Under the pieces are notes generated by a model. The model saw only the letters and a list, made by a program, of their open reading frames with translations, made no database searches and was not told the DNA's origin. Position numbers and translations under genes: made by a program. 64,000 nucleotides of DNA from Chitinophaga rhizophila (GTDB lineage Bacteria > Bacteroidota > Bacteroidia > Chitinophagales > Chitinophagaceae). Positions 1 through 8,439 of this stretch are shown piece by piece. Position 1 is the stretch's first letter. Every line of letters begins with the position of its first letter. The stretch spans positions 806,001 to 870,000 of the forward strand of contig NZ_JAICCF010000003.1 of assembly GCF_019492185.1 (NCBI RefSeq), given 5' to 3'.

Positions 1-1
1 G

Positions 2-358
2 AAAGAGGAACTGAAAGAAGGTGTAGAAAAAATTAGACAGGATGTCAGGGAAACCGCCGCAGATACCAGAGAATATATGGATGCCCAGCGCGACGAACTG
101 CGTAAAGACCTGGAAGAACGTAAACGGGAAATTGATGAAAAAATGGAGGAGCTGAAGAAAGACGGCTCTGAAAAAAGCCAGAAAGCCCGGGTAAAACTGG
201 CCGGTTTAAGAGACCGGATTGACGTAAAACTATCTGACCTGAAAAATACCAGTGCTGATGCCTGGGACAGTACCCGGAAAGATATTGATACACTCAGGAA
301 AAAGTCGGATGAGGAGTGGAGGGAGTTTAAAGCGGACTTCAAAGAATTATTCCGATAG
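2..358 (+). CDS. Coiled-coil protein, 3' part only (start lies left of the window)
   Basis: The reading frame is open from base 2 to the TAG at 356-358, and an internal ATG at 77 is not needed as a start. The product is extremely rich in Lys, Glu, Asp and Arg with heptad-like spacing and almost no hydrophobic clusters, so a long soluble coiled coil or extended helix is likely. It has no recognisable catalytic motif. Helical proteins of this composition are often called apolipoprotein-like or hypothetical. The gene ends 52 bp before rnhB on the same strand. Function unknown. Confidence 0.75.
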   Translation, partial: KEELKEGVEKIRQDVRETAADTREYMDAQRDELRKDLEERKREIDEKMEELKKDGSEKSQKARVKLAGLRDRIDVKLSDLKNTSADAWDSTRKDIDTLRKKSDEEWREFKADFKELFR

Positions 359-410
359 GGATAAGAATTGAAATTCCCTACCTTTACCACAATAATCATA
401 CTAAAAAGCC

Positions 411-1073
411 TTGTTACGTTCATATCACCAAAAAGATATCGCATTTGAGGCCGGCTGCGACGAAGCCGGAAGAGGTTGCCTTGCGGGGCCTGTATTTGCA
501 GCAGCGGTGATATTACCGCCCAGATTCAGGCACAAACTGTTAAACGATTCCAAGCAGCTGAAGGCTGTAGACAGGGATAAGTTACGGGAGGTAGTGGAGA
601 AGGAAGCGATTGCCTATGCGGTGGCCAGTGTTGATAACGTGGAGATTGACAAAATCAACATTCTGAAAGCGTCTTTCAAAGCGATGCATCTGGCATTGGA
701 ACAACTAAGGCAGCAACCTGGTTATATATTGGTAGATGGAAACCGCTTTGTGCCCTATGGAACAGTCCCTCATGCCTGCATTGTCAAAGGGGACGGCATT
801 TATGCCTCTATAGCAGCAGCTTCCATTCTGGCTAAGACATACCGAGACGAGTATATGCATAAACTGCATGAGGAATATCCACATTTCGGCTGGCTGGAAA
901 ATAAAGGCTATCCTACACAGTACCATCGTGATGCGATACGTGCCCATGGAGATACGCCCTATCACCGGAAATCATTCAGATTGCTGCCCGATCAGCTGGA
1001 ACTGGACTTTAATGCCCCTGTAGCGGAATATACGGTTGTGAAGGTAGTTTCCCCACAGGAAACGCGAGATTAG
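411..1073 (+). CDS. rnhB: Ribonuclease HII
   Basis: This enzyme cleaves the RNA strand of RNA/DNA hybrids and starts removal of ribonucleotides misincorporated into DNA. The active-site signature DEAGRG is at residues 17-22, followed by the family blocks DSKQL, VDG and ASILAKTYRD. The 220-residue length is normal. An in-frame stop at 402-404 leaves TTG at 411 as the only start that keeps the first catalytic Asp-Glu, so a TTG start is likely. It is followed 46 bp later by rpoN on the same strand. Identification is secure; only the start codon is inferred. Confidence 0.95.
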   Translation: MLRSYHQKDIAFEAGCDEAGRGCLAGPVFAAAVILPPRFRHKLLNDSKQLKAVDRDKLREVVEKEAIAYAVASVDNVEIDKINILKASFKAMHLALEQLRQQPGYILVDGNRFVPYGTVPHACIVKGDGIYASIAAASILAKTYRDEYMHKLHEEYPHFGWLENKGYPTQYHRDAIRAHGDTPYHRKSFRLLPDQLELDFNAPVAEYTVVKVVSPQETRD

Positions 1074-1119
1074 ATAAAAACTATTGTTTATTATTTTTGC
1101 CCTTGGATAGGATCAGACT

Positions 1120-2610
1120 ATGTTAAAGCAGACACAACAGCAGAAGCTATTACAGAAATTGTCGCCGCAGCAGATTCAGCTGATGAAACTGCTCCAGGTG
1201 CCCACGGCTGTTCTTGAAGAGAGAATCAAGGAAGAGCTGGAGGAAAACCCTGCCCTGGAATATGGGGAAGATGCGCACGAAGACGAATTTAAGGACCCAC
1301 AGGAAGAATACAGCGGCGATGACGACGGTGATGATGAGTTTGAGCCTGATGGAAGTGAGAATGAATATGATAATATTGACATTTCCGAATACGTAAGTGA
1401 AGGAGATGATGACATCGCTGACTATAAGCTCAGGGATGACAACTATCCTGATCAGGATGAAAATAAGACCATTCCTGTCAGGGTGGAAACTTCTTTTCAT
1501 GAGCACCTGCTCGAGCAATTGGGCATGTTGGAACTGGATGAGCGGCAGAATGCAATTGCCGAGCAGATCATAGGCAGCATTGACGATGACGGATATCTTC
1601 GCAGAGAAGTGACCGCTATCGTGGATGACCTGTCATTTTCCCAGAATGTGGCGACAGACGAGGATGAAATTAAAGAACTGATTCGCATGATTCAGGAATT
1701 TGATCCGCCGGGAATCTGTGCAACAGATCTGAAAGAATGCCTGTTATTGCAGTTGAAACGTAAACCGCAGGATGATCCGGGCGTGTTGGGCGCATACCTG
1801 ATACTGGAGAATTACTTTGACGAATTTACGAAGAAGCACTACGAGAAGATCCAGAAAGGGTTGAATATGAATGACGAAGTGCTGAAAGAGGCAATTAGTC
1901 AGATTATCAGGCTTACGCCAAAACCGGGTGGCAATTTTGCCACGCTGAATAAGGCGGAGAGCTATGTAGTGCCGGATTTCTTTATTCTGAATAATAACGG
2001 TAAACTGGAGCTGACGCTGAACTCTAAAAATGCACCGGACCTGCGTATATCGGAAGGATACCGGGACATGCTGAAGGAGTACGACAGAGGGGATAAGAAG
2101 GATAAACGCCAGAAAGAGGCCGTGTTGTTTATCAAGCAGAAGATTGATGCAGCGAAGTGGTTTATTGATGCTATCAAGCAGCGTCAACATACCCTGTTAT
2201 CTACCATGGAGTCTATTATGGGATATCAGCGGGAGTTTTTCCTTACCGGGGATGAAACTACTATGCGTCCGATGATCCTGAAAGATATTGCGGATATTAC
2301 TCAACTGGATATTTCTACTGTAAGCCGAGTGGCGAATAGTAAGTATGTACAGACAGAGTTCGGTACCTTTAAGCTGAAATTCTTTTTCAGTGAGTCATTG
2401 TCAACAGATAGTGGGGAAGAGGTATCTACCCGTGAGGTGAAGAAGATCCTTTCAGACCTGATAGAGGGAGAAAATAAGCGTAAACCACTGAGCGACGAAA
2501 ACCTGACCAAGATGCTGCAGGACAAGGGGTATAACATTGCCCGCCGTACTGTGGCGAAATACCGTGAGCAGTTAAATATTCCGGTAGCGAGGTTAAGGAA
2601 GGAGCTTTAA
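1120..2610 (+). CDS. rpoN: RNA polymerase sigma-54 factor
   Basis: Sigma-54 directs RNA polymerase to -24/-12 promoters and needs an AAA+ activator. The N-terminal Gln/Leu-rich activator-interaction region is clear (TQQQKLLQKLSPQQIQLMKL, about residues 4-23), then a strongly acidic stretch (about 48-110), the core-binding domain and the DNA-binding part. The RpoN box ARRTVAKYRE lies close to the C-terminus. The 496-residue length fits. A TAnnTTTG -7 box (TATTTTTG, 1092-1099) lies 20 bp before the ATG but no -33 partner is evident, so transcription could also come from rnhB. No enhancer-binding activator gene is in the window. Confidence 0.96.
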   Translation: MLKQTQQQKLLQKLSPQQIQLMKLLQVPTAVLEERIKEELEENPALEYGEDAHEDEFKDPQEEYSGDDDGDDEFEPDGSENEYDNIDISEYVSEGDDDIADYKLRDDNYPDQDENKTIPVRVETSFHEHLLEQLGMLELDERQNAIAEQIIGSIDDDGYLRREVTAIVDDLSFSQNVATDEDEIKELIRMIQEFDPPGICATDLKECLLLQLKRKPQDDPGVLGAYLILENYFDEFTKKHYEKIQKGLNMNDEVLKEAISQIIRLTPKPGGNFATLNKAESYVVPDFFILNNNGKLELTLNSKNAPDLRISEGYRDMLKEYDRGDKKDKRQKEAVLFIKQKIDAAKWFIDAIKQRQHTLLSTMESIMGYQREFFLTGDETTMRPMILKDIADITQLDISTVSRVANSKYVQTEFGTFKLKFFFSESLSTDSGEEVSTREVKKILSDLIEGENKRKPLSDENLTKMLQDKGYNIARRTVAKYREQLNIPVARLRKEL

Positions 2611-2655
2611 TGAATGGGGCGTCCGTTCCGCCTTAAATGAGACGGAAATCTGTGA

Positions 2656-3348
2656 ATGGAACAAGTTACTATACCCACAACTGATAATTCCCGGCAGGAG
2701 AAGCCGGTGTTTTCAAATGCTTTACGCAGTATTGCGGAGGCTATTTCGTATGCGTCACATCCGCTGTTTCTGCCGTTTCTGGTAACGGTATTTTTGGTGA
2801 ATGCATTGCCTGAGTACTTTGTATGGTTTAAGGAGGATAGTATTCGCTATCCGTTTGACCTGTTGTATATCAGGGTATTGTTTACGACCCTGTTTCTGCC
2901 TGTTTTTGTGGTAATGCTTTGCAGGGCGCTGGGTTTTGTTACGTCTTTCCAATTGCGGTCACAGAAGGACCGCATTATTCCTTATATAGCCTGCACTATT
3001 TTCTATTTCTGGACTTATTTTGCCTTCAAACGTCAGGGCGTAGCGCCACCTTTCTTTAATGCATTCTTTCTAGGAGTATTTATTGCCATTGTCATGGGCA
3101 TGGTAGCGAATACTTATGTGAAGATCAGTATGCATACGATAGGTTGGGGCGGCGTGTTAGGTTTTCTGCTGATGCTGATGCTGGGTATGAACATGAACAT
3201 CAGTCTGGTACTGATGGTATGTATGTTGATGGCTGGTATTGTAGCAACAGCGCGTCTGATTCTGGGCGCGCATACGCCGGCAGAGGTCTATATCGGTTTC
3301 GCGATGGGGATATTGGCACAGCTGATCGCATATGCAATTGTAGGATAA
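2656..3348 (+). CDS. PAP2-like multi-pass membrane protein
   Basis: A 230-residue protein with about five to six hydrophobic segments after a short polar N-terminus. The C-terminal block ARLILGAHTPAEVYIGF resembles the last PAP2 phosphatase motif (SR, five residues, H, three residues, D) but has Ala before Arg and Glu in place of the usual Asp. The earlier KxxxxxxRP and PSGH blocks are not evident. It is probably a PAP2-superfamily lipid-phosphate or undecaprenyl-pyrophosphate-type membrane protein, or a catalytically altered relative. It starts 45 bp after rpoN on the same strand. Substrate unknown. Confidence 0.6.
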   Translation: MEQVTIPTTDNSRQEKPVFSNALRSIAEAISYASHPLFLPFLVTVFLVNALPEYFVWFKEDSIRYPFDLLYIRVLFTTLFLPVFVVMLCRALGFVTSFQLRSQKDRIIPYIACTIFYFWTYFAFKRQGVAPPFFNAFFLGVFIAIVMGMVANTYVKISMHTIGWGGVLGFLLMLMLGMNMNISLVLMVCMLMAGIVATARLILGAHTPAEVYIGFAMGILAQLIAYAIVG

Positions 3349-3525
3349 TCACGGTTTCAAAAAATCTTTTTTTGCTACGCACATCCAGTGCGTAAAGCCG
3401 TGTCATCTTTGTAGTGTTATTTGAACATTGACATTGATATATGCATCTGTTGTGCGTTAGCCCCTAAATTTATTATTTATAACAATAACAATAAGCGTGA
3501 CAGGTTGATCCTATTTACTACACTA

Positions 3526-3559
3526 TTTAGCATTGTATGGCCAAAATGCTAAAATTTTT
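3526..3559 (+). terminator. Hairpin plus T-run upstream of recA
   Basis: A perfect 9-bp stem (TTTAGCATT 3526-3534, AATGCTAAA 3545-3553) is followed by a short T-run. It lies 67 bp before the recA ATG and about 180 bp after the preceding gene. It could end read-through from the rpoN side or sit in a longer recA leader. Confidence 0.45.
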
Positions 3560-3625
3560 AGGATAATAGGAAATTAGATCATAACTTAGCACACACCGTT
3601 AAATTTGCAAAAAACACTAACTAAT

Positions 3626-4636
3626 ATGTCTACAGCCAATACTGACAAACTCAAGGCGCTTCGCCTTACGATGGACAAGATTGAGAAAGATTTCGGAAAG
3701 GGATCTGTGATGATGATGGGTGAGAAAGGCACAGAACCGATGGAGGTAATATCAACCGGTTCTCTGGGTCTGGATATTGCGCTTGGTATCGGTGGCTTCC
3801 CTAAAGGAAGGATCATCGAGATATATGGACCAGAATCTTCCGGTAAAACTACCGTTGCTATTCATACAATTGCAGAAGCCCAGAAAAAGGGTGGTATCTG
3901 CGCAATCATAGATGCGGAGCACGCATTTGACAGTGCTTATGCTCAGCGACTGGGCGTAGATGTGGATGCATTGCTGATTTCCCAGCCAGACCATGGTGAG
4001 CAGGCGCTGGAAATCGCTGACCGTCTGATCCTTTCAGGTGCAGTTGACGTGGTGGTAATTGACTCCGTTGCGGCGCTGGTGCCAAAAGGTGAGCTGGAAG
4101 GTGAAATGGGAGAAAGCAAAATGGGTTTACAGGCTCGTCTGATGTCTCAGGCACTGCGTAAACTGACTGCCACCATATCAAAAACAAATTGCTGCTGCAT
4201 ATTTATTAACCAGCTGCGTGAAAAGATCGGAGTGATGTTTGGTAATCCGGAGACTACAACCGGTGGTAACGCGCTCAAATTCTACGCTTCTGTACGTCTG
4301 GACATCCGTCGTATGACACAGCTGAAAGATGGCGATGAAGCTGTTGGTAACCGCGTTAAAGTAAAAGTAGTTAAAAACAAAGTTGCACCTCCCTTCCGCC
4401 AGGCTGAATTCGATATCATCTTCGGACTTGGTATTTCCAAGATGGGTGAGATTATCGATATGGGTGTTGAATACGGCGTTATTCAGAAAAGCGGCAGCTG
4501 GTTCAGTTATGAATCAAACAAGCTGGGCCAGGGCCGCGATGCCGTGAAACAGTTATTGAATGACAACCCTGAGGTAGCTATAGAAATAGAAGGAAAGATC
4601 AAAGCGAAGTTGGCTGAACAACAGGCATCCGCTTAA
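3626..4636 (+). CDS. recA: Recombinase RecA
   Basis: RecA forms ATP-dependent filaments on single-stranded DNA for homologous recombination and DNA-damage signalling. Walker A is GPESSGKTT, followed by the Walker B region VVVIDSVAAL and the loop-2 FGNPETTTGGNALKFYASVR. The ATG at 3626 gives a standard 336-residue protein; a TTG at 3605 would add only seven atypical residues and was rejected. A TAnnTTTG box (TAAATTTG, 3600-3607) is just upstream, but no -33 box was found and the resulting leader would be very short. The gene stands alone and is followed by a hairpin at 4662-4689. Confidence 0.98.
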   Translation: MSTANTDKLKALRLTMDKIEKDFGKGSVMMMGEKGTEPMEVISTGSLGLDIALGIGGFPKGRIIEIYGPESSGKTTVAIHTIAEAQKKGGICAIIDAEHAFDSAYAQRLGVDVDALLISQPDHGEQALEIADRLILSGAVDVVVIDSVAALVPKGELEGEMGESKMGLQARLMSQALRKLTATISKTNCCCIFINQLREKIGVMFGNPETTTGGNALKFYASVRLDIRRMTQLKDGDEAVGNRVKVKVVKNKVAPPFRQAEFDIIFGLGISKMGEIIDMGVEYGVIQKSGSWFSYESNKLGQGRDAVKQLLNDNPEVAIEIEGKIKAKLAEQQASA

Positions 4637-4661
4637 GCTTCTTTATCAGAGAAAGTTTTCA

Positions 4662-4689
4662 TATCAGTGACCGTAACAGGTCACTGATA
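4662..4689 (+). terminator. Hairpin after recA
   Basis: A perfect 11-bp stem (TATCAGTGACC 4662-4672, GGTCACTGATA 4679-4689) with a 6-nt loop begins 25 bp after the recA stop. No U-tract follows, so termination efficiency is uncertain. Confidence 0.55.
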
Positions 4690-4697
4690 ATATACAC

Positions 4698-4785
4698 CAG
4701 TACCGCAGCTGATAAATACTGGTATTGCAGGTAGTACTGACTGGTACCGCAGGTAATATACACAGGTACCGCAAAAAATACACAC
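4698..4785. repeat. Four imperfect 22-bp tandem repeats downstream of recA
   Basis: Four copies of a unit headed by (C/T/A)GGTACCGCAG-like sequence start at 4698, 4720, 4742 and 4764, exactly 22 bp apart. Heads are well conserved (CAGTACCGCAG, TGGTATTGCAG, TGGTACCGCAG, AGGTACCGCAA) and tails less so. No coding frame supports them. From 4786 to 5046 I see no gene. Confidence 0.7.
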
Positions 4786-5046
4786 TAGAAAATAAGTATC
4801 ATTTATGCAGTATTAAATGATTATTGAGATAGCACTAATGTTGTTATCCTGGTGTTCCTATGCTGTTATCCAAACGGCGTTACAGCTGAGTGCTGTTTGA
4901 CAATGTGCAGTCCTAAATAATGTGATAGATAAGGTCAAACAGACAGCTACAACCGGTAGCATGCCTCAATAAGGCCGCTGCCAATTACAGTTAATAAGTT
5001 GTTTTAGTTTTAGATATAAGCATTGGGTTAGTTAGTATTAACGTAC

Positions 5047-5080
5047 ATCCCTGCCTTTTCCAGGCGGGGATTAACTTTTT
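5047..5080 (+). terminator. Rho-independent terminator on the plus strand, orphan
   Basis: A 10-bp stem with one G-T pair (ATCCCTGCCT 5047-5056, AGGCGGGGAT 5062-5071) is followed by TAACTTTTT. It lies 410 bp beyond recA and 54 bp before the 3' end of the convergent glycosylase gene, so it would stop plus-strand transcripts entering that gene. Confidence 0.6.
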
Positions 5081-5133
5081 ATATACTGTATATCCCGGCA
5101 GTTCCTTTTCTGCTCATGTCGGGCACATTTGCG

Positions 5134-5751
5134 CTATTCCTGTTTAGTATCTTTCCACGCCCATAGATACCTGCTTGCATAGGACCGGTAGGGAGCCCAT
5201 TTCTTTGACAGCTTTAGCAGCTTTTCCCTGAAAGCTTTCTTATCCGTATTATCCAATTTATATAACCTCATCATGGCCTGTTGTAACCCCAGGTCATCAA
5301 CCGCAAACACGTCTTCCCGGCACAGGTCAAACATCAGCAACATTTCAACCGTCCAGCGGCCAACACCCTTGATCTGCGTAAGGTATCTGATCACTTCTTC
5401 ATCATCCATCTTAATAAGCTTCTTATCTGTCAGTTTTTCGTCTACTGTAAAGCGTGCCACATTGTGCACATAACCCACTTTCGCATTGGATAATCCGATA
5501 CTGCGTAGCGTAGCGGCAGGTGTATCCAGGATTTGTTGGGCAGTAGGTTGTTTGCCATCGTATAGGGCAAGGAAACGGGTATAAATAACAGTGGCAACTT
5601 TTACGCTTAACTGCTGACTCATAATAGAGCCAATCAGCTTAAGCGCTATATTCTTTTGTATAGCGAGGGTCGGTAATGGGTTTGTCATAATGCCCGCCAG
5701 CTTCTTGTCTTTACTGAGGTGTAACAGGTGAGGTTCGGGTGATTGTCTCAT
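5134..5751 (-). CDS. DNA-3-methyladenine glycosylase, AlkA/HhH-GPD type
   Basis: Base-excision repair glycosylase that removes alkylated purines. The helix-hairpin-helix is visible as IKGVGRWTVEMLLMF and is followed by the Gly/Pro-Asp region FAVDDLGLQQAM carrying the catalytic Asp. The N-terminal SIMSQQLSVKVATVIYTRF is the usual family block. The 205-residue length matches short AlkA/MAG-like enzymes without the extra N-terminal domain of E. coli AlkA. Start at the ATG at 5751. It lies downstream of the M28 peptidase gene but is separated by a strong terminator at 5771-5819, so it is likely its own unit. Confidence 0.9.
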   Translation of the reverse strand: MRQSPEPHLLHLSKDKKLAGIMTNPLPTLAIQKNIALKLIGSIMSQQLSVKVATVIYTRFLALYDGKQPTAQQILDTPAATLRSIGLSNAKVGYVHNVARFTVDEKLTDKKLIKMDDEEVIRYLTQIKGVGRWTVEMLLMFDLCREDVFAVDDLGLQQAMMRLYKLDNTDKKAFREKLLKLSKKWAPYRSYASRYLWAWKDTKQE

Positions 5752-5770
5752 ACAATAGGATTAAACGAAA

Positions 5771-5819
5771 AATGCTCCTGGTACGGCAATGTATCAAATT
5801 TTGCCTGACCAGGAGCATT
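5771..5819 (-). terminator. Terminator of the cysS/M28 peptidase unit
   Basis: A perfect 12-bp stem (AATGCTCCTGGT 5771-5782, ACCAGGAGCATT 5808-5819) with a T-run on the minus-strand exit side (GCATTTTT). It begins 26 bp after the M28 gene stop. Confidence 0.8.
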
Positions 5820-5844
5820 CTCCTTAAGGTTCTTCCGGTAATAT

Positions 5845-6855
5845 TTAGTACTCGAAAGGTTGCCTGTATATAACTTCCAGGAGCGTCTGACCTACCACTT
5901 GTAAAGTGCGTTTGTCAATTACACTCATGTTATCATTGGTAGTATGCCAGTGAGGAACGAAGTTTCCGTTCTGTTGCAGCGCAATGATGTCAAATGTTGG
6001 GATATGCGCCATTGTATTCACATACACGTGATCGTCAGTGATGCTGGTACCGATATTCTCATAGCGGAAGTAGTCAGAGTAACCGAGGCGGTTGGCTACA
6101 TCCCAGAACATCTTCATCGGTCCGTAAGCATATTGCTGAGAACCACCTTCCATAAAGAAGCGAGATCCTCTTCCGCCTACCATGTCCAGCAGGATGCCAT
6201 AGTTAGCTTTGTAGCCCCTTATATGTGGGTTTTTAGCCCAGTACTGCGTACCCAGGCAATAGCTGTTTTCTTCTTCACTTACGCCATAATCTTCCACGTC
6301 AGTCAGCAGAATATCGATACCGGCAGTAGGCTTCTGCGCATGCAGCTGACGCGCTACTTCGAGTAATACGCCTACGCCGCTTGCTCCGTCGTCAGCGCCG
6401 TCCAGCTGTTTAGTTCTGTTAAAGGCATCCTGATCGGCCGTAGGGCGTGTATCCCAGTGGGAGAGCAGCAGGATACGCTGCGTTGCTGCCGGATTAAAGG
6501 CTGCTATGATATTTATACAAGGCAGTGACACATTCTTAGGACCAATTACAGTAGTACGTTGTATGTATACAGTATCGGCAAGTGGCTTCAGCTGAGCGAT
6601 AAGCCAGGCGGCACATTTCTCCTGAGCCGGCGTCTTTGGTATACGCGGACCGAAGCTTACCTGTTTAGCGGTATAATTGTAAGCACTGTCAGCCTGAAAC
6701 ACAGGCACATTCACGTTCTGGACGGTGGTCTTCGGCGTGCTGGACTCTTCCGGCTGATTGGTTTTTGTTGATGGCTGACAGGCACTTATGCAAAGTGCAA
6801 CACCTGCAGCTATAGCTAGCATTTTATACATATTAACAAATGGCTGTTTGGTCAT
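5845..6855 (-). CDS. M28-family zinc peptidase / glutaminyl-peptide cyclotransferase-like lipoprotein
   Basis: The fold is the M28 aminopeptidase fold shared with type II glutaminyl cyclases. Metal-site blocks are LLLSHWDTRP, LDGADDGASGVGVLLEVAR, VEDYGVSEEENSYCLG and, near the C-terminus, PHWHTTNDNMS with the last His ligand. The N-terminus is hydrophobic and ends in the lipobox-like ISAC (about residue 26), so it is probably a lipoprotein on the periplasmic side of a membrane. An internal ATG (residue 9, MYKMLA) is an alternative start. It begins 7 bp after the cysS stop, which suggests co-transcription. Peptidase and cyclase activity cannot be separated from sequence alone. Confidence 0.88.
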   Translation of the reverse strand: MTKQPFVNMYKMLAIAAGVALCISACQPSTKTNQPEESSTPKTTVQNVNVPVFQADSAYNYTAKQVSFGPRIPKTPAQEKCAAWLIAQLKPLADTVYIQRTTVIGPKNVSLPCINIIAAFNPAATQRILLLSHWDTRPTADQDAFNRTKQLDGADDGASGVGVLLEVARQLHAQKPTAGIDILLTDVEDYGVSEEENSYCLGTQYWAKNPHIRGYKANYGILLDMVGGRGSRFFMEGGSQQYAYGPMKMFWDVANRLGYSDYFRYENIGTSITDDHVYVNTMAHIPTFDIIALQQNGNFVPHWHTTNDNMSVIDKRTLQVVGQTLLEVIYRQPFEY

Positions 6856-6862
6856 AATGGCG

Positions 6863-8362
6863 TTACTGTATGGAGTAGGTCATACTACCATCTTTCTCGT
6901 CTTTCAATTGAATACCTACTGCTAACAGCTGGTTGCGGATTTTATCAGAGGCAGCATAATCTTTGCGGCTCTTCGCTTCTTTACGCATTTCCATCAGCAG
7001 CTTTATCACACCATCCAGTTTACTGTCGTCTGTTATCAAGGTTTCCGGTTCCAGGCCCAGTATTTCAATCAGGTATGTCTTCCAGGTTTTCTGCAGGAGG
7101 GCAAATGTGTCTTCGCTGATTTCATGCATTTTCACCTGACCACCCTTGATAGAGTTGATAACCGGAGTTAGCTCGAACAGGTTAGCCAGCACTTTGGCAG
7201 TATTGAAGTCATCGTTGATGAACTCCTGGCATTCTTCACACAACTGTCTTACTTGTTTGTCCAGCTCTTCATTCAGTGGCTGGCCGTCGTTGGTGTAGGT
7301 CAGTTTTTGTAACAGTTCGTAAGCTGCCCAAAGGCGTTGCAGGCCTTTTTCAGCAGCTTGCAGGGCCTCGTTAGAGAAATCCAGCGTACTACGGTAGTGG
7401 GTCTGTAAGATGAAGAAACGGATGGTCATCGGGCTGTAGGCTTTTTCCAGCAGGTGGTGGTTGCCGGAGAAGAGTTCCGTCAGCTTAATGGTATTGTTAT
7501 AGGCCTTACCCATTTTACGGCCATTGATCGTAATCATGTTGTTGTGCATCCAGTAGCGGGCCATCAGTTCACCATGTGCAATTTCGCTTTGAGCGATCTC
7601 ACATTCGTGGTGAGGGAACTGCAGGTCCATACCGCCGCCATGGATATCAAACTGTTTACCAAGGTATTTGCTACTCATGGCAGAACATTCGATATGCCAT
7701 CCCGGGAAGCCTTCTCCCCATGGACTAGGCCAGCGCATAATATGTTCCGGAGGTGCATTTTTCCACAGGGCAAAGTCTACATTGTTGATCTTTTCGTCCT
7801 GGTTTTCCAGTTCGCGGTTGGATGCATCTAGCATATCTTCCAGCACACGTCCGCTGAGTATGCCATAGTCATGCGACTCAGCATATTTCTTTACATCAAA
7901 ATATACAGAGCCGTTTCTTTCGTAGGCATAGCCTTTTTCGATGATCGTTTTGATCATTTCGATCTGCTCAACAATGTGTCCCGTAGCAGTAGGTTCTATA
8001 CTTGGCTCCAGGCAATTAAAGCGCAGGAATGCCCAATGAAAGAGGTTAGTATATTTTTGAACCAGTTCCATAGGCTCCAGCTTTTCCAGCTGGGCGCGTT
8101 TGGCAATTTTATCTTCTGCTTCACGGCCTTCTTCTTCAAAGTGACCTGCGTCTGTGATGTTCCTTACATAGCGGACTTTGTACCCCAGGGACTGGAGATA
8201 TCTGTATACTACGTCAAACGTGATATAAGGTCGGGCGTGGCCAAGGTGCGACTCACCAGAAACGGTTGGGCCGCATACATACATACCAACATGTCCGGGA
8301 TAGAGAGATGTGAATACTTCCTTTTGCCGATGTAGCGAATTGTATATTTTAAGCTCAGACAT
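6863..8362 (-). CDS. cysS: Cysteinyl-tRNA synthetase
   Basis: Charges tRNA-Cys with cysteine. The class I HIGH signature is HLGH, the zinc and substrate blocks are MYVCGPTV, HIECSAM and GGMDLQFPHHECEIAQSE, and the KMSKS position reads KMGKA. Start set at the ATG at 8362 (MSELKIYNS, 499 residues). A longer frame from 8413 would add 17 residues but would run into a -7 box at 8411-8418, so it was rejected. The M28 lipoprotein gene follows after 7 bp. Confidence 0.96.
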   Translation of the reverse strand: MSELKIYNSLHRQKEVFTSLYPGHVGMYVCGPTVSGESHLGHARPYITFDVVYRYLQSLGYKVRYVRNITDAGHFEEEGREAEDKIAKRAQLEKLEPMELVQKYTNLFHWAFLRFNCLEPSIEPTATGHIVEQIEMIKTIIEKGYAYERNGSVYFDVKKYAESHDYGILSGRVLEDMLDASNRELENQDEKINNVDFALWKNAPPEHIMRWPSPWGEGFPGWHIECSAMSSKYLGKQFDIHGGGMDLQFPHHECEIAQSEIAHGELMARYWMHNNMITINGRKMGKAYNNTIKLTELFSGNHHLLEKAYSPMTIRFFILQTHYRSTLDFSNEALQAAEKGLQRLWAAYELLQKLTYTNDGQPLNEELDKQVRQLCEECQEFINDDFNTAKVLANLFELTPVINSIKGGQVKMHEISEDTFALLQKTWKTYLIEILGLEPETLITDDSKLDGVIKLLMEMRKEAKSRKDYAASDKIRNQLLAVGIQLKDEKDGSMTYSIQ

Positions 8363-8410
8363 ATCAGATATTTTCAGAGAGTGTAAGCTACTCTTAGTTT
8401 GTTTGGATTG

Positions 8411-8418
8411 CAAAGATA
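8411..8418 (-). promoter_or_regulatory. Candidate -7 box for cysS
   Basis: TATCTTTG on the minus strand matches TAnnTTTG and would start transcription about 40 nt before the chosen cysS ATG. No clear TTG is found 19-23 nt upstream, so only half of the promoter consensus is present. Confidence 0.45.
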
Positions 8419-8439
8419 GTTATTGTTTTGTGAGTGGCC

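Noticed and set aside
4786..5046. Possible stable RNA (tmRNA, RNase P or 6S) between the recA repeats and the orphan terminator
   Set aside because: None of the known sequence landmarks of these RNAs was recognised and no TAnnTTTG promoter was found on the plus strand.
8363..8413. 17-residue N-terminal extension of CysS
   Set aside because: The residues are not conserved-looking and the extension reaches into a TAnnTTTG box; the ATG at 8362 gives a standard CysS start.
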